64,000 nucleotides of DNA from Chrysaora quinquecirrha (GCA_014526335.1 JACTAT010000200.1:665108-729107); one strand, 5' to 3'. Counted from the stretch's first letter, positions 10,101 through 22,291 are shown. Translations and numbers: made by a program. The notes: generated by a model from the sequence alone, not told the origin.

Positions 10101-13100
10101 ACTATCCGATGAACGTCAGAAAGAAATTGAAGTCTTCCTTTCCAATGCAAGAGATTCATTTGAAGCGGACGCATTCTCAGATTATATCGAATCCCCTGAC
10201 CTCGAAACTCTGATGCACGATTACAATACATTTGTGGAGCAGTCATCCGAACTATGCCCAACATTTGCATTATGGAGTAGCTATCTAGATATTACAGGTA
10301 TGTCACTTTAATAAACCTGTTTTTAAATTTAGAGACTGTTCTTATCTTCATAAACATAGAGTATGATTTTTTTTGCTTTTGTAAGAAAATCATAGTCAAT
10401 GACAGTTTCAATCTTTGTTTAATTTTGAGTATGTAAAACAATTTATAAAAATGGAATACTGTTTAAAATCGTGTATTATTCAAATATGTCAAATTACAAA
10501 GTTCCGATATAGTCTCCACTTTAATAAAGGCAAGTCGCCGAAATCTCTACCCAGCATCGACGGGTACCAGAGCTAGTAGAGTCTTTGTTAAAGATTATCT
10601 GTTTTTGCAGCGGGTTATTTGTTTTGTAATTAAATTTAGGTCTTTATTCTTTTTAACTGCATAATAAATTCTCCCCGATCATAAAGAAGGTTTTAACATA
10701 AGTAATGTTATATTTTTCAGGACTACTAATGAAATTTATCAGAGCAACGCGAGAGAGCAATTGGGATCTTCACCTTTCATCCTTAAGGTCAATGCTGCCA
10801 TGGTATTTTGCTGCAGACAGAGTAAATTACGCTCGTTATGCTACTGCCTATTGGCTTGAAATGATCTCCTTACCTGAGAGCCATCCAGGTATGTTGTATT
10901 TCTGTTTTTGAAAGCCAATATTTCTGAACGTTTAAGACCACTACACCCAATCTTTTTACAAGAATGTCTAAGTGACAGACTTACGTTTAGTCATCCAAGT
11001 AATTCTTGCTTCCTTTACACTTGTGGCCGAGCGATGATTCAGTTTCCCTTCTGTGAATAATTTGATGACTTTGCATCAATAAAACAAACTTAAAATGTTT
11101 ACACCAATTATTTCTTTTCACAGATGTTGCACAGAGTCTTTCGAAACACTGGACAGTTCAGCGACAAACAAGATATGGCTTTTCTGCTATAGCTTGCGAT
11201 CAAGCAATAGAACAAACTGCAAACAGATATTCTAAAACAAAAGGCGGGATGATTGGTTTTACCTTAAATCGAGGAGCAGTGCAAAGATGGTTTCTTTCGC
11301 AATCAGAACGATCTGCAATCACAAGACAATGCGAGATAATGTCACTGGCAGTGAAGGAGAATAGGTAAATATTTAATTGTAGCTTGTAGATTCCATAAAT
11401 GATTTATACCATTTATATTATGTTATGCTCCAAAGCTTTCATGGAGCAGACAGATTGTGAAAGACCTTGCTACTGGTGACTTGACCCACAGATATTTCAG
11501 CGACCCGTTGGTGGAAGCTGCTACTTTGGCTCAAGATCGGACACAGTGGAAGGTATTTGTCAGAGATTCTTTTGCCAATAACAACCAAGGACAAAATGTT
11601 TTGACACATGATAAAATTTCAGCTTTTTTCAAATATTGCTGCCCCCTGCGATATTTGTGTCTTTCTCAAGCTTTTTCTCGTAATATTTAGGGTGTGGTGC
11701 ATTTTTGACTTGAGACTTATCACGTTTGTTACTGTTTTTTCTAGAAAGCGGAAAAATCTGGACGAGCCAAGCCGAAAAAAACATGCTTCTCATGTGCAAA
11801 GCATTATCAATACGATAGAGAATACTTTCAATCCCTTTGATATCGACCAATCTGAGTTGGTTCATTTAACGAGTGGTGTGGTTGCTCCTGAAAAGGTTAG
11901 AGCTGACCTACTGAACGCAAAAGAGATTGGAGAAAAACGCGTCACTGCTTTTGTTTAAGATAATCTAAGATCAGAAGAGCCAGATATTTTCAAGAAAATC
12001 GACAAAACCAAACTGCAAACGTTTACCTGTGTACTCAAACCAGTCATAACAACGAAAGCGAAAGGAAAGGAAGTTCAATTGAAGAGTTCAAGAGATCTGA
12101 TGGGAAGATTGATGCTACTAGCGAGAAGCAGAGAAATCAATTTGCGAGAAGTCCTATCGTATTCCTTGGGACCATTTCAGCTTAGCATCGCAACCCTTGA
12201 TGGAAACATGGTGAAGTCCGTTAAAGCCAATCTTCTACACATAATAGAAGAAACGGTTGAAGAGCCTACTGTTGCATGTGTCCCTCAAGGTGGTGCATTA
12301 GTGGTAGATGCAATGGCACTGCTGCAGACTTTAAACAAGATCCCGTCTACATTTGAAGAGCTTCCAAAGTTCATCCTTACACGTCTTGTCAGCTTTGCCA
12401 TGCATATGAAAGCAAAACGAGTAGACTTTGTGGCTGATCGCTACCCGGCGGTTAGTATTAAAAACAGTGAGCAGCAAAAGAGATCCTCTGGTGGCAGTAA
12501 CATTATAAAGATCCACGGTAAAAATCAAGAAACAACAAGCCAATGGAAAAAGTTTCTCAGCAGCGGTATCAACAAGGAGTCTTTGGTTTGCTTTCTGGTT
12601 GACAAATGGAAGGAATGTCCATCTGGGCTATTAAATGGCATCACGATTTACGCAACAAGAAAAAGCCAATGCTTCAAGCTTGCACCTGCAGAAGAAGAGT
12701 CGCAGCAACTTGATTGTCAGCTCGTTGGAATATTAGAAAGCGATCACGAAGAAGCAGACACGTGGATGATACTCCATGCTAAGCATGCATCATTCTCTGG
12801 GTATGCCAACATTTGCATCAAGAGTCCGGATACAGACGTATTTGTACTGTCTGTTGCAACTGTCCATTATCTGTCTGACGAGGCACAGTTGTTTTTCTGG
12901 ACTGGAAATAAAGCTCAGTCGAGGATAATCGATGTCACAAAGATTGCAAGAAACATGGATGATAATATTCGAGACTCTTTGATTGGATTTCATGCCTTCA
13001 CAGGTTAGAAAACATATATTTAATTGCTTAAATTCATATAATTTCAATGTCTTCTTACCCTGTCATTAAATTTTTCTTTCATAATGTCACTTCAAACGTT

Positions 13101-13924
13101 TGATTTTATTTACCCGCTTTCATCAAAGCTGCAGGTAACATGCAGGCCTATGTGGGATTGAATTTTCAACCATCGAGATGCATATTTCTTTTCATTACTC
13201 AAAGTCTCTTGTTTTTATGCAAACTAAACTTCTAAAAGCTCTTTCATTTTTTAAAGGATGCGATACAACCAGTTCCTTCTACGGAAAGGGGAAGAAAAAA
13301 CCATGGAAATTGTTGCAGCAAGGAAGGTCCACCTCAGGCTTTTGTCTGCTAGGGACTGAGGCAAGCGTATCAGATGAGTTGATTAATTCTCTCGAGGCGT
13401 TCACTTGCTCGTTGTATGGCCAACATCAAGGCAACATAAACGAAGCAAGATATTGCCTGTTCCAATTGGGAAATTTTTCTGATGAAGGGCTACCTCCTAA
13501 CAAAGACTGCCTTATTCATCACATCATGCGAGCAAATTATCAGGCCCTTATTTGGAGAAGATGTTGTGACAGCAGAATGAATCTTCCCAGTCCCTCGGAG
13601 CATGGCTGGATAGTACAGGGTGATGAAATCGAGTTAAAGTGGATGTCGATGAAGCCAGCCCCAGATGAAGTTTTACAGTTTGTTAACTGCGGTTGTCACA
13701 CTGGATGCAACTCCCAAAGGTGCTCTTGTAGGCGTGTTGGGCTGAAATGCACCGAGCTTTGCAAATGCGCAAGTTGCACAAATGGGGCTTTAGATGCTGC
13801 TTCGAATGAAGAAGACGACACAAGTTTAATTATAGGTGGTGAACAACAGAATATATACAAAAATCCTGCCGAGTTGGCTATGTTTCATCCACACTCTTCG
13901 TCAGAAATTGGAAAGTTATGTTGA
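7194..13924 (+). pseudogene. FEN1/XPG-like nuclease-fold protein with C-terminal CXC domain, degraded copy
   Basis: Seven exons with matching GT-AG phases: 7194-7676, 8072-9794, 9958-10297, 10721-10888, 11124-11364, 11745-13003, 13257-13924. The family is large, amplified in cnidarians and other invertebrates, and to my knowledge uncharacterised. Exon 1 encodes a Cys/His-containing N-terminus (KFKTCR, HKYCY, MCILCKR). Exons 6-7 carry an acidic constellation resembling XPG/FEN1 nucleases: VVDAMALLQ, RVDFVADRYP, HEEADTW, SPDTDVF, then GCDTTSSFYGKGKK, like the GCDY...GIG helix-turn-helix region. The C-terminus is a Tesmin/TSO1-type CXC motif (CGCHTGCNSQRCSCRR...CKCASC, about 13685-13780). Exon 2 changes frame about four times (near 8283, 8953, 9350 and 9768), and exon 6 has an in-frame TAA at 11956-11958, so this copy is dead or badly sequenced. 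No TIRs were found. Confidence 0.8.
11457..11690 (+). other. Open frame inside intron 5 of the CXC gene, possible LINE scrap
   Basis: The intron from 11365 to 11744 contains a 77-codon open frame with an LAQDRTQWK motif reminiscent of the end of RTE/CR1-type reverse transcriptase ORFs. The flanking exons splice perfectly without it, so it is not part of the host gene. Confidence 0.3.
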
Positions 13925-14760
13925 TCTGTAACTAAAAACAATATGGTAATGCTTAGAACTGTTGGTGGTTGTGGACGTCTCCGGTTTTCAAACATAGGTA
14001 CCAAGCAAACCCAAACGTGGCAGAGCGCAAGTATAGACTGGCAGCTCTCTTATTGTAACCCAAGTGAATTGCCAGCAATATATCGCATTGTTGATCCCAA
14101 TCAGAATAGTCTATTTCAAGTATAATAATGGAAGGGAGCGTTCAGACTTTATACTGTTCAAGCTAAGTCACCAAGCAGTTGTATTATTAATTTCCACTCA
14201 ATTGTAGATGTTCAACAAAAGATGCAACTTACTCGTCAGAGCCGCTTATGACCAGATTATCACACAACCAACCAAAAGCTCTCTGCTCCCATAAAACATC
14301 AGCACAAGTGCATCTTCATACGTTACTAGTCAGGCATATCTGGTATTTGGAATCCTTTCCTTTCTCTCAGCACGGTTTGCAGATAGCAAGATAGCAAGAT
14401 TCGGGCAACCCCTAACACCATCTATAATGCTAAATCACTTAGGAAGAAATCCCGTATCACTTGGTGATGGATTTCAAAACTTTATCCCATTGCCTTTGAT
14501 CCTCTGTTCCCATGTATTACCTTATTCCACATGCTCTTCACCAAATAAAGTACAAACCCCGTTGGTATAATCGCGTTCCTTAGCAAAACAATTGTGCATA
14601 GTTGGCTATTTGGGCGTATTTAGCGGGTTGGCCACCAAAGGTTTGGTGGCATATTGTTTAAATGAAGAAAGGTATCATTGTTTGTGGTTATATTATAGTG
14701 AATTTGCCGAATACGATCCCAAATACTGCCAACCAAAGTGTATTATTGTGTCTTACCTAT
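13925..14760. other. Non-coding sequence downstream of the CXC gene
   Basis: Nothing recognisable. Short ORFs here have no family resemblance. Confidence 0.4.
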
Positions 14761-14823
14761 GAGTCCGCAAAGCGTTAATGGGCCATTTGCGCATGCGCAA
14801 ATGAAGATTAACGCTAAGGACTC
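14761..14823. repeat. 63-bp hairpin with NRF1-like palindromic core
   Basis: The arms GAGTCC and GGACTC, then AGCGTTAAT and ATTAACGCT, surround the 18-bp perfect palindrome ATTTGCGCATGCGCAAAT. The core contains TGCGCATGCGCA, which equals the known consensus of the NRF1 transcription factor. It could be a small foldback element or a regulatory dyad. Confidence 0.7.
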
Positions 14824-15261
14824 GTGTCTAGTCCCCCTCTCCGTTCCATGTGCTCAGCATTCCACACTTCTGAAGGTCAAGACGTTCAAAATATTACTAT
14901 CAAAGAATCAACTTGGAAACTATTACCAAATATTTGTGCATTGTTTTATTCCCCACCCTCCCTCACCATTACAAATAAACCATTAGCGGCAAGAATGATA
15001 GTGGAAAGTGACATTCACCAATTTAATCGTGTTATTAGAAACTTGATGATTTACAAATTGAAATAACAGAAATTATTCCCCACAGGGCTAACATTTCTTT
15101 TCACAGCTTAACAATTTCTCTCTACAGGATAACCCCTCCCCTCCCTCAGCCAAGAAAAGAAGATATAGACAAGTGGAAGTGGATACAAATGTCACTGGAA
15201 CAAGCAAATGATTGCAAAGAATAAACAAACTTCATGTGCAAACAAGCAAAATGTAATTGTA

Positions 15262-15886
15262 AATTCAAAACAAAATGTAAGTGAAAACAAAACAAAATGA
15301 AAGTGAAAACAAAACAAAATGTACGTGAAAACAAAAAAAAAATGTCAGTGAAAACAAAACAAAATGTAAGTGAAAACAAAACAAAATGTAAATGAAAACA
15401 AAACAAAATGAAAGTGAAAACAAAACAAAATGTAAGTGAAAACAAAACAAAATGAAAGTGAATAAACAAAATGAAAGTGAAAACAAACAAAATGTATGTG
15501 AAAACAAAACAAAATACAAGTGAAAACAAAACAAAATGTAAGTGAAAACAAAACAAAATGAAAGTGAAACAAAACATAATGTCAGTGAAAACAAAACAAA
15601 ATGTAAATGAAAACAAAACAAAAAATGAAAGTGAATAAACAAAATGTAAGTGAAAACAAAACAAAATGAAAGTGAAAACAAACAAAATGTATGTGAAAAC
15701 AAAACAAAATACAAGTGAAAACAAAACAAAATGTAAATGAAAACAAAACAAAATGAAAGTGAAAGCAAAACAAAATGTAAGTGAAAACAAAAGAAAATGT
15801 AAGTGAAAACAAAACAAAATGAAAGTGAAAACAAACAAAATACAAGTGAAAACAACAAAATGTAAGTGAAAACAAAACAAAAGTTA
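15262..15886. repeat. 22-bp minisatellite, about 28 imperfect units
   Basis: Tandem array of a unit close to AAAACAAAACAAAATGTAAGTG, with variants carrying GAAAGTG, TACAAGTG or short deletions. Since 22 is not a multiple of 3 and the unit has no stop codons on its minus strand, several long minus-strand frames are open through it (Phe/Leu/Cys-rich). These are artefacts of the repeat. Confidence 0.93.
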
Positions 15887-16014
15887 AACTTTGCTCAATT
15901 TTTCCCAGCTGGGTGCAAAGGCTGGAATGTGCGCAATCGAGAAATCTGCCCAACTGCATAGGGCAATGACACCTAATTTTCTTAATACTCGATGACATTT
16001 TTTATTAGATGAGT

Positions 16015-16187
16015 TCCGTACATGAGTTCCGTCGATCGCTCCAAACACATTAGGCAGTACGGACAGTTTCTTAAAACTTTTTACTGTCTCAACACACTCC
16101 TCTGGATTTTGTGGCCAGCAAATGAAATCATTTCTTAAATGCACTAGAGCCCCGACAAAATCTTTTGTTATCCGGCCCATGCTCCAG
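16015..16187 (-). pseudogene. PIF/Harbinger transposase fragment
   Basis: Short piece of a HARBI1-like nuclease: an F..WP segment, then LPNVFGAIDGTH, which matches the first catalytic aspartate block (GAIDGTH) of DDE_Tnp_4 proteins. The sequence on both sides does not continue the family. It joins a copied Rep segment in opposite orientation near 16187. Confidence 0.7.
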
Positions 16188-16602
16188 AAACTATTGCCCG
16201 TAGCAAAATTTCTCAAATGGATATCGTGCAAGAGGCTCTTTCTGGTTCTTGTGTGGATGGTTGTGATGGGGCGTGGCTTACTTGTGCGAAAGAGCTCCTC
16301 AGAAATAATCATGTCAATGCATATTTGTTTGCAGGTGCCATGCGGGAGCTTCTGGAAAAGGGCAGAGGAAAGCATCACAACATAATGATTGTTGGCCCCG
16401 CAAATTGTGGGAAAACCTTTATTTTAAACCCTTTGAACGATCTGTTTGAAACTTTCACAAATCCAGCAAATACCAGCTATGCCTTGATTGGTGCTGAAAT
16501 GGCCGATGTCATATTTCTAAATGACTTCAGGTACTCCGTAGAGATTCTTGCATGGAAAGATATGCTTCTTCTGCTCGAGGGGCAAACTATACACTTTGCA
16601 GC
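16188..16602 (+). pseudogene. Copied fragment of the Rep helicase gene
   Basis: Almost identical to 37171-37597 in the intact Rep gene, with very few differences seen by eye. It covers the linker and the SF3 helicase region through Walker A (GPANCGKT) and the Walker B-like FLNDF segment. Both ends are abrupt: the left joins a Harbinger piece, the right joins unrelated sequence at a shared GCAGCA. The near-identity points to a recent copying event within this locus. Confidence 0.92.
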
Positions 16603-16978
16603 ACGTTGGCGTACTTTACTAATCAGAATGGAGACTATTCTCGAGTGTCGTTGTTTTATCGATTGTACAGCCGATGTGCACAAGTTGACTGACAAGCTGT
16701 TGAGCGCTTTTCCAAAATGTAAGGTTGTAAAATATGCACAAGGAATATTAAAAACTGACAGATCTTCAGCGGAAGCCTGTTTTCGTGTTGTTGTGAAGAA
16801 CATGCCTAAAGACAAATACGCCTGGCAAAGTGAGCTAGTTTCATATTTCAAAGAAGCTGTTCAGAAATATGAAGGAATCTATTTTAACAGTATAAGTGAA
16901 GTACTGTTTGAAGGTGAATCTGAGACGCTTGGTATTGCTCAACGTAAACACATTGCTGAAAAACTGCCCAAACTGTAA
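16603..16978 (+). other. Unidentified open frame fused to the Rep fragment
   Basis: About 125 codons in frame with the Rep fragment, rich in Lys/Glu, ending at 16978. I do not recognise the family. It is probably the 3' end of another gene joined by rearrangement. If transcribed, the result would be a chimera of a Rep helicase N-half and this tail. Confidence 0.4.
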
Positions 16979-17637
16979 CTAACACGAGTAGAGGCTGATA
17001 ATGGTAACACTAGTAGGAGAAAACAAAAACTTGATTTTGTCGACGGGCAAGATCTCACACCGGAGTTAAAAATCGATTCTGGTGTTGCAGAAATGCACAA
17101 AGATAAAGAAAACGTGTTTGTTAACTGATCATAGTATAATATTCTATTCTTGAAATCAAATTCTTAAGGACAGGTTATTAGCTATTTTAATTAATTTCTT
17201 TAAATTTTCTTCTTCTTTATTTATAATTTTAAGATCATCTTCCCAATCACCAGTACCGATAGTTGTAAGACGTCTAGAAAAGAGAAGGTATATATTAAAC
17301 TTTGGGATTAAATGTGAAGTGAAAAAAAGTATATTAAATGTTATTAGTATAATACCTTATTCGACTTTTACATATCACTATTCTTCGCTCAACTATAATT
17401 ATCATTGCAAAATCTTTGTTTTTCTATCTAGCTTCGTACTCGGCTAGATCCTGTTGTTCTATAATAAAAAGAAGTATTTATCTTTATAGAGTTGTTGTTG
17501 ATTAAAAATAGAATTTAAAATAGTAAAGAATTATCATTTCATTCTACTCTTTACTTACCATAAGTGAATAGTTTGATTTGGTCCATTTTTGCGAATAAAC
17601 AGCAGGAGCAGTTTCATTAAAAGCTGAATAGGAATAC
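16979..17637. other. AT-rich non-coding sequence up to the P-type transposon
   Basis: No coding potential seen. The last seven bases (17631-17637, GGAATAC) are the left copy of the target duplication of the next element. Confidence 0.5.
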
Positions 17638-18612
17638 CACAGGTGGCATCAAATATTAAAGAAATCGTAAAGATTGCTTACTCGTGTTATATTCCTGTTT
17701 GTATTTCTGCTGTATTTTTTCCCTATCCCTGACCATCGACCATGCTCGAACTTTGTTTTGAAAAATAGGCCCATTGGTCCCAGTCCCCGAAAACCAATAC
17801 GCGGCGAAGAAGGAAGAAAGAAGGTTAAGGTCGGAGGGTTCATCCAAGCCGTCCGGCCTAACCCAAATTTCAGCGGCTCAACCAGCGGCTCGTGGACTTC
17901 TGTTGTCTCATCAGAAGCTATCTTTGCAATACTCAATGACTCTCTTTCATGCCCCAAAGGCCAAATCCACCCTACACAAAACCTTCAGCCACAAAATTGC
18001 TCGATTGTGGCGGCCACTCGGCTCTCCTGAGATTCTCCAGACGATCGAGGCAAAGCAACGGTCCACTCAATGACGTAATCTATCTACTGCGCTTGCGCAT
18101 CAAAGAGGCTGAGCTCGAAATCTCCATGAAGGAACGGGGGGACCCATCATTGCAATTTCAGAAATGCCGCGAAAAAAATCGCGCCAGATTCAAATATAAA
18201 ATGGCCACGCTTGAAACGTCAACGTCCAACGAAGAATTCTTCCGAATAAAGCGATGGTAAGTGCACATCTACCATTATTTTTTTAAGTGTTAGTTGTAAA
18301 TATTCAAACTATGCGTTTTAGGCCGAAACTCCAAGAGTGAAACTTTGCATTTCTTTGTGAATAAAGCAGTCGGACAGGACAGACTAGAAACTTCACAACT
18401 CCTCCTTCACAAACGCCAGACCTAGGCCTATTCACCGACTGTAGCACAGAACACGTAAAGGGAGAATAAACCAAAATTTATGCGAAGGATTTCCTTATTG
18501 AATAAAGTATATATAGTTCATTGAGCTATATTTTACCCCAGAAACGCCGGAGAGGGGGAAGGGGGGCAAACTTTGAAATTCCAAAAATATTTCTGCAGTA
18601 CTGGAGTTTAAT
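17638..18612 (+). repeat. Left TIR of the P-type transposon
   Basis: Inverted copy of 28139-29111. Inner landmarks are a GC-box-like NRF1-resembling TGCGCTTGCGCA at about 18090, the short exon with ATG at 18201, a strong donor (GTAAGT at 18257), and a GC-rich stretch at about 18540-18570. Presumed promoter for the plus-strand gene. Confidence 0.92.
18201..18256 (+). CDS. TIR-embedded first exon (plus-strand copy)
   Basis: Encodes MATLETSTSNEEFFRIKR plus two bases of a tryptophan codon, ending at a consensus donor. The identical copy in the right TIR splices in phase to the transposase. Here the next recognised helicase exon (18913) needs phase 0, so a direct join does not keep the frame. Either an unrecognised middle exon exists, or this copy serves only as a leader. 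Confidence 0.55.
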
Positions 18613-18912
18613 TTAAAGTATAATTTAAGATCTCCCCTATATTTGAGTTCAGCATTAATTGTTGTTAACTTTGAGCATATTTTGCTAAAAAATTAGCCCT
18701 TGCCTTTAAAAACATGTCCAGCCTATTGATATCATCCAATCTCAGTCAGAACATCACCCTCTTGTTTCCATTCATTCTTAAAACAACAAAAACATGCTGA
18801 CACATGACAAAATATGTGTAGAAATGGTAGAAAATACATTTTAATTATACAAAAACTTGTGAAATGACAAAAGAGCAGAATAAGATATGATGAGAATGAA
18901 ATAATTTTTCAG

Positions 18913-21900
18913 GTTGTATTATCAGACAAACAAAGACAATGTGTCAGCAAAGCCTTGCAAGGCCACAACTTTATTGTTATTGGAAAGGCAGGAACTGGGA
19001 AATCATTCGTTGCTAAGCATATAATGAGCAGCCTCATGTCATCTGGTAAAAAGTTCCAGCTTGTATGCTCAACAGGCATTGCATGCGAAGTTTACAAGGG
19101 CGAGGAATGGCCATTGTCTAATGCTATAGTCATGAACAGCTTCTTTGGCATTGGGATTCCTGACAGGCCATTTGATAGAATTGTACAAGAAGCGCTATCA
19201 AAGTGCACATCTAAAGTTAACAGCGTTGATGTAGTTATTTGGGATGAATTCAGCATGAACAGCTTCAGAGACCTAGAACTTGTTCATAGCATATGCTCTC
19301 TGGCCAGAAATTGCAAGTTACCATTTGGAGGAATTCAGTTTATTCTGATAGGGGACTGGCTGCAACTCTCCCCTGTTCCTGACAATGTTTATGTAACAAA
19401 GGAAAATGCCAAGATGTTCAACAGTAAATTGTTCACACAGGTTTTATGTCATTCCATTGAGCTTGAGACCATCTATAGGCAAGAGGAAGATGGTGGGTTT
19501 TTAGAAGTACTAAATGATTTGAGAATAGGGAAATGCTCAGAAAAATCCCTTGCCTACATTCAAAATGTTCTATGTAAGCCATTACAAGTGTCTGCTACTG
19601 ACATTATAACAGATATCTGCTTCACAAGAATGGAGGAGGAATATCAGAATGCTTGCAAGCTCCGCATGTTTGATGGCATTGCCATGCATTATGAATGTGA
19701 AGATACAGGAGTGGTGCGGCAAAATCAATCGATTCTTCCAAGAAAATTATACACAAAAGTTAATGCTCCAATGATTTGTTTAGCTAACATCAATAGCCAC
19801 TTGCATAACGGCACACGCTGCAAGTTTCTGTCCAAACCAGACAATGATACAGCTGATGTTGAAGTCAATGGTGCGAGGTTTCGAATTGAAAGGCGGCTTT
19901 GGACAAGCACAGACAAGAATGGTGCAGTGACAGGGCATAGAAGGCAGGTACCACTAAAGCTCAACTGGGCTTCAACTGTTCACAAGGCACAGGGATCTCA
20001 ACTGACCAAAGTAAGAATTCATTCACAACATGAATTCACAGGAGGAATGCTATACGTGGCTCTTTCTAGAGTAAGGAGACCTAACGATGTGCAAGTGCTT
20101 GGTTTCTCCAAAGATCACTTAAAATCTCGAGAAAATGAACTTGAGGAACTGAACGGCCTCAGTTTCAAAGAGTTCGAAGAAGACCTTTCCTGTTGTCGCA
20201 ACAAAGTGATTTCACCAGAAGCTGATTGTGAAATGGAAACTGCAACACAGGCCAATGTAGACGAAGAAGGTGACGCATATATGAATGCAGGAGATGAGTT
20301 TGTCAGGGAAAATATCCCATTGACAGAGGAAGATGAAGTTCTCCATCTGGAAATTGTTCTAGAGAGCTTAGAGAATGCTGAGGAATATCTCGCAGAGCCA
20401 CCTCAAGATTTTAACTATGAAGTCTTTCTAAGAGAAATGCAAGACACATCAATAATGTGTGATTCCTTGTTCGCACAGAATAAGAATACAGTCATAGACA
20501 GAGCAATAACCCTTTTGCCAAAAGCAGAACTCTTCATCAAAATTTTGTGGAGAAAAATTTTCCTTTGGCTGAAGAAGCACATCAAGGAACAACTTGGTGA
20601 CACATCCATGACAATGGCCTTTCTAAAAGATGTAACCAAGAAAGTATGGTTTATCACTTGCTGCGAGGAAGTCCGTGCTTTACTGATGGTAGTGCTTTCT
20701 ACCGATGAAAAGAAGAGTTTTCTAGAAGAAGCAGATATTTGTTTTTGCTCTGACCTAGCAACAAAAATCTATCATCAGATATTGGAGATCGTCGCCAACT
20801 CCGTGAGGCAGAATATAACAAGGGCAGCCATAGAAGATCTGAAAGTCATAGAGTTAGATAACGCAGGGTTATCCAAGATTCGCTTCTTAGGTGGTTATGT
20901 TGCACATCGTTTGCTTGATGAATGTAAGAGGTATGTGAATGACAATGTTTACTCGGAGCAGCACCATGTTGCAAAGCGCGTGTCGATGTCAATGGACAAG
21001 GTTCGGCTTTTGACAGAGAACATTATAGTTCCATATGAAAAGATTTGCGAGTCAACCAAATACCCAGACACACTAGATTACATCGAAAGAAGGCAGTATG
21101 CATCACGTGGCTTGTTGCATGTATCCGATTCATTTTATGAATACATGTTAAAGTTGGAGCAGGCGAGGGTGAACCACCTCAAGATATCTAAATACAAGGA
21201 ACTGGGAGAAAACTTCTTATTTGAAATAAAGAAGCAAATTGTTGCAGACGATTCTTTCAAACTAAAACAGGGATTCTTTGAGCTTTTCCAAAATCACAGT
21301 CCTGCTCACGACGCTGAATTGGAAGAGGTAAGTATTCATGTATTTCTAATACCGAGAGAGCTCTGTTAAGTCCTGTTAAGGTGCTTTGAAGAAAGGACAG
21401 TTTATTTACAAAGCCACATTATAAGGATAAAAATAATTTCTTTTCACTTCTTTCACCCCATATTTTGCGGAATCAAAAGACAATTTTACAACTCAAATAC
21501 GAGGCTAATTAGAGAAGGGGAATTAATAGAAACGGGACTGAATAGAGCTTGTACGGTTTTGGCGCAATTATGTTGGTCATGATCAAATGAAAAGTTTAAA
21601 TAGAGTTTAACTTCAAAGAATTATGCATGATTTCAATGAATTATTTTGTTGCAAAAGATCAGTGCAAAAACAAAGATTACCCGTTTCTGCTAATGTCGAT
21701 ATATCAATTTGGGACTCAGGTATGTGCTACTTAGACATTTCCCTAAATATTGTGCTTTTTAATAGGAAACTTATCTTTACTTTCCTTCTTTCAAAGAGCC
21801 TCATGGAAGAGCTTTTCCAAAGCTCTATAGACCTCTACGTAAGAGTTGGTGCGAAAGAGGTACTGAAGGACTTCAAGCGCTGCTACTCTCTAAAGAAAAC

Positions 21901-22291
21901 AATGGCTCACCGACACATGGTACTGATGCGAACGCAAAAGAAGGAGAGGAAGAAATCAAAGCTCGAAATGGAGGAATTCAAAAAGGATCGCTCCCCAAAT
22001 AAATCTGTGTCGCATGCTAAGCTAAAGGGAATGGTACTGCAATTTGGTGACGCCTTTCTTTGGACCGTCTACAAAGTGCCTGAAATTAGACGCCTTTGTG
22101 CAGCATCTGACGTGCCTATACCTACTGCTGTAAAAAAGAAAGTCGACATAGCCAAGCTCGTGATACCAGTTATCAAGCAAACAAATCAATTCAAATGCTC
22201 CTACTTTCTGGATGAACTGCGAGCAGAACAACACGATGAGCAGAGACCAGAAGGGCCGATTCGCATACGGATAAGAAGAGATATACCTTGA
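18913..22291 (+). CDS. PIF1-family SF1B DNA helicase, transposon cargo
   Basis: Two exons (18913-21327, 21797-22291) with matching phase 0, giving about 969 aa from the acceptor. The helicase domain is complete: a Q-like LSDKQRQ, Walker A GKAGTGKS (24-31), a DE box in IWDEFSMN (about 111), GDWLQLSPV, ETIYRQ, LNWASTVHKAQGSQL and YVALSRVRRP, all diagnostic of PIF1. After about residue 420 a long acidic/charged C-terminal region follows with no recognised domain. No ATG precedes Walker A in this exon, so the start must lie in an upstream exon, perhaps in the TIR. It would unwind 5'-3' DNA and could help transposon DNA processing or repair after excision; that is inference. It ends convergent with the transposase. 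Confidence 0.93.

Noticed and set aside
11457..11690. Extra exon of the CXC gene
   Set aside because: Flanking exons 11124-11364 and 11745-13003 splice in phase without it, and its sequence looks like LINE scrap.
15146..15880. 244-codon minus-strand ORF, Phe/Leu/Cys-rich, membrane-protein-like
   Set aside because: It is only the read-through of a 22-bp minisatellite whose unit lacks stops on that strand; parallel long frames exist in the other phases.
15262..15886. CRISPR-like regular repeats
   Set aside because: Units are contiguous 22-mers with no unique spacers, and the DNA is eukaryotic.
18201..18912. Direct splice of the TIR exon (18256) to the helicase exon (18913)
   Set aside because: Phases 2 and 0 do not match; the shorter splice to 18322 gives an immediate stop. 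No helicase start was therefore asserted.
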